From: Rickettsia typhi
GTDB taxonomy: Bacteria; Pseudomonadota; Alphaproteobacteria; Rickettsiales; UBA1997
Assembly: GCA_945906835.1 (NCBI GenBank)
Contig: CAMDRL010000011.1
Span: 1-15,402, forward strand
DNA length: 15,402 nt
Direction: 5' to 3'
Shown here: positions 15,153 through 15,402 of the stretch, piece by piece
Numbering within the stretch: position 1 is the first letter of the stretch
Layout of the letters: each line of letters begins with the position of its first letter
Made by a program: the position numbers and the translations under genes
The notes under the pieces: generated by a model
Told to the model about the DNA's origin: nothing
Databases searched by the model: none
Seen by the model: the letters and a program-made list of their open reading frames with translations, nothing else

Positions 15153-15254
15153 TTAAAATTTGAATTTTCTAAGAAAAGATTTTTCTGCTGCAATCAGCTG
15201 ATCAGAAAAACTACTACAGATAAGAGGGTTTGCGAACAAACTCTCAAGTAACAT
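15153..15254 (-). CDS. Possible 33-codon small ORF in the rho leader
   Basis: ATG at 15252-15254 on the minus strand, TAA at 15153-15155; 33 residues beginning MLLESLFANPLICSS and ending FLRKFKF. It lies between the candidate promoter and rho and spans the 15224-15245 hairpin. In E. coli a short leader ORF (rhoL) also precedes rho, but no sequence similarity is claimed. No Shine-Dalgarno is visible, which is also true of the real genes here. It could be chance in AT-rich DNA, since an ORF of this size is not rare. Confidence 0.22.
   Translation of the reverse strand: MLLESLFANPLICSSFSDQLIAAEKSFLRKFKF
15224..15245. promoter_or_regulatory. 9-bp hairpin with tetraloop in the rho leader
   Basis: GAGGGTTTG (15224-15232) and CAAACTCTC (15237-15245) enclose CGAA. 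On the minus-strand RNA the stem has one A-C mismatch and a UUCG loop; on the plus strand that pair would be G-U. No T-run follows. It is a strong stem in AT-rich surroundings. Confidence 0.5.
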
Positions 15255-15277
15255 CAAGTGATTGAGATTGGATGTGT

Positions 15278-15305
15278 AAGTTAAGGATGATTTTTTGGCT
15301 GTCAA
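15278..15305 (-). promoter_or_regulatory. Candidate promoter for rho (TTGACA-N16-TAACTT)
   Basis: On the minus strand TTGACA (15305-15300) is followed after 16 bp by TAACTT (15283-15278). The -35 is perfect and the -10 weak (3 of 6). It would give a leader of about 240 nt before rho. The identical hexamers and spacing are found ahead of maeB. Confidence 0.35.
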
Positions 15306-15402
15306 GCAAAGAAAATGAATTTGTATAAATTATTTCTTAATATTGTTAACCGTTGGTTGAGAGTAGTTGAAACCATCGGAAGGTTCTTGCAGCGGATTTA
15401 AG

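Larger units (their letters stand above)
15032..15329 (-). other. rho 5' leader region (about 300 bp without an annotated gene)
   Basis: Between the rho start codon and the window-edge sequence I find no sizeable gene. It holds a candidate promoter (15278-15305), a small ORF (15153-15254) and two clean hairpins (15224-15245 and 15069-15087), plus a looser inverted repeat TTTTTCTG/CAGAAAAA (15180-15187 with 15203-15210). Long leaders ahead of rho are known in enterobacteria, where Rho limits its own expression by attenuation; a similar role here is inference. Confidence 0.5.

Noticed and set aside
15180..15210. TTTTTCTG/CAGAAAAA inverted repeat as a terminator
   Set aside because: The pairing is interrupted, the loop is 15 nt, and no GC-rich stem with a trailing T-run exists.

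Overview
The window looks like part of the chromosome of an AT-rich alphaproteobacterium with a reduced, possibly host-associated lifestyle (Rickettsiales-like or a similar lineage). The lineage call is inference. It rests on low GC, short intergenic gaps, an RpoH-type sigma factor, a RibBA whose cyclohydrolase half is degenerate, an NDUFAF5-like methyltransferase beside comF, a small SDHAF4/DUF1674 protein, and GC-rich palindromic repeats scattered between and inside genes. No tRNA, rRNA, CRISPR array, transposase or phage gene is visible. Almost no start codon has a Shine-Dalgarno-like stretch in front of it.

Left part (1-4430). On the minus strand lie a truncated miaB (tRNA methylthiotransferase), a GC-rich hairpin repeat and an NDUFAF5-like methyltransferase. 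The methyltransferase is divergent, with only 6 bp between start codons, from plus-strand comF. comF converges with and overlaps a minus-strand pseudopilin that carries a LamG-like C-terminal domain. Upstream of the pseudopilin, on the same strand, is a peptidoglycan amidase with Amidase_2 features.

Centre (4431-10925). A plus-strand run of closely packed genes: maeB (malic enzyme with a phosphotransacetylase-like tail), an unrecognised 137-residue protein, an SDHAF4-like small protein, rpoH, ribE (riboflavin synthase), a ribBA-type gene and a methyltransferase gene broken by one in-frame stop. Spacings of 2-31 bp suggest one or two transcripts. The themes are C4/TCA metabolism, heat-shock sigma factor and flavin biosynthesis; SDHAF4 helps flavinylated SdhA mature, so the flavin link may be functional.

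Right part (10926-15402). On the minus strand lie proB (glutamate 5-kinase), an OmpA-domain putative lipoprotein and rho, with a palindromic element in each intergenic gap. Rho has an unusual N-terminal extension of about 125 residues rich in Ser, Asn, Gln and Gly. It is preceded by a roughly 300-bp leader with hairpins and a possible 33-codon ORF.

Most of the window is ordinary housekeeping. The items most worth a second look are the pseudopilin-LamG fusion, the N/Q/S-rich tail on Rho and its leader, the palindromic element that now encodes the C-terminus of riboflavin synthase, and the small unknown protein between maeB and the SDHAF4-like gene. I do not see a clear new multi-gene defence or secretion system.
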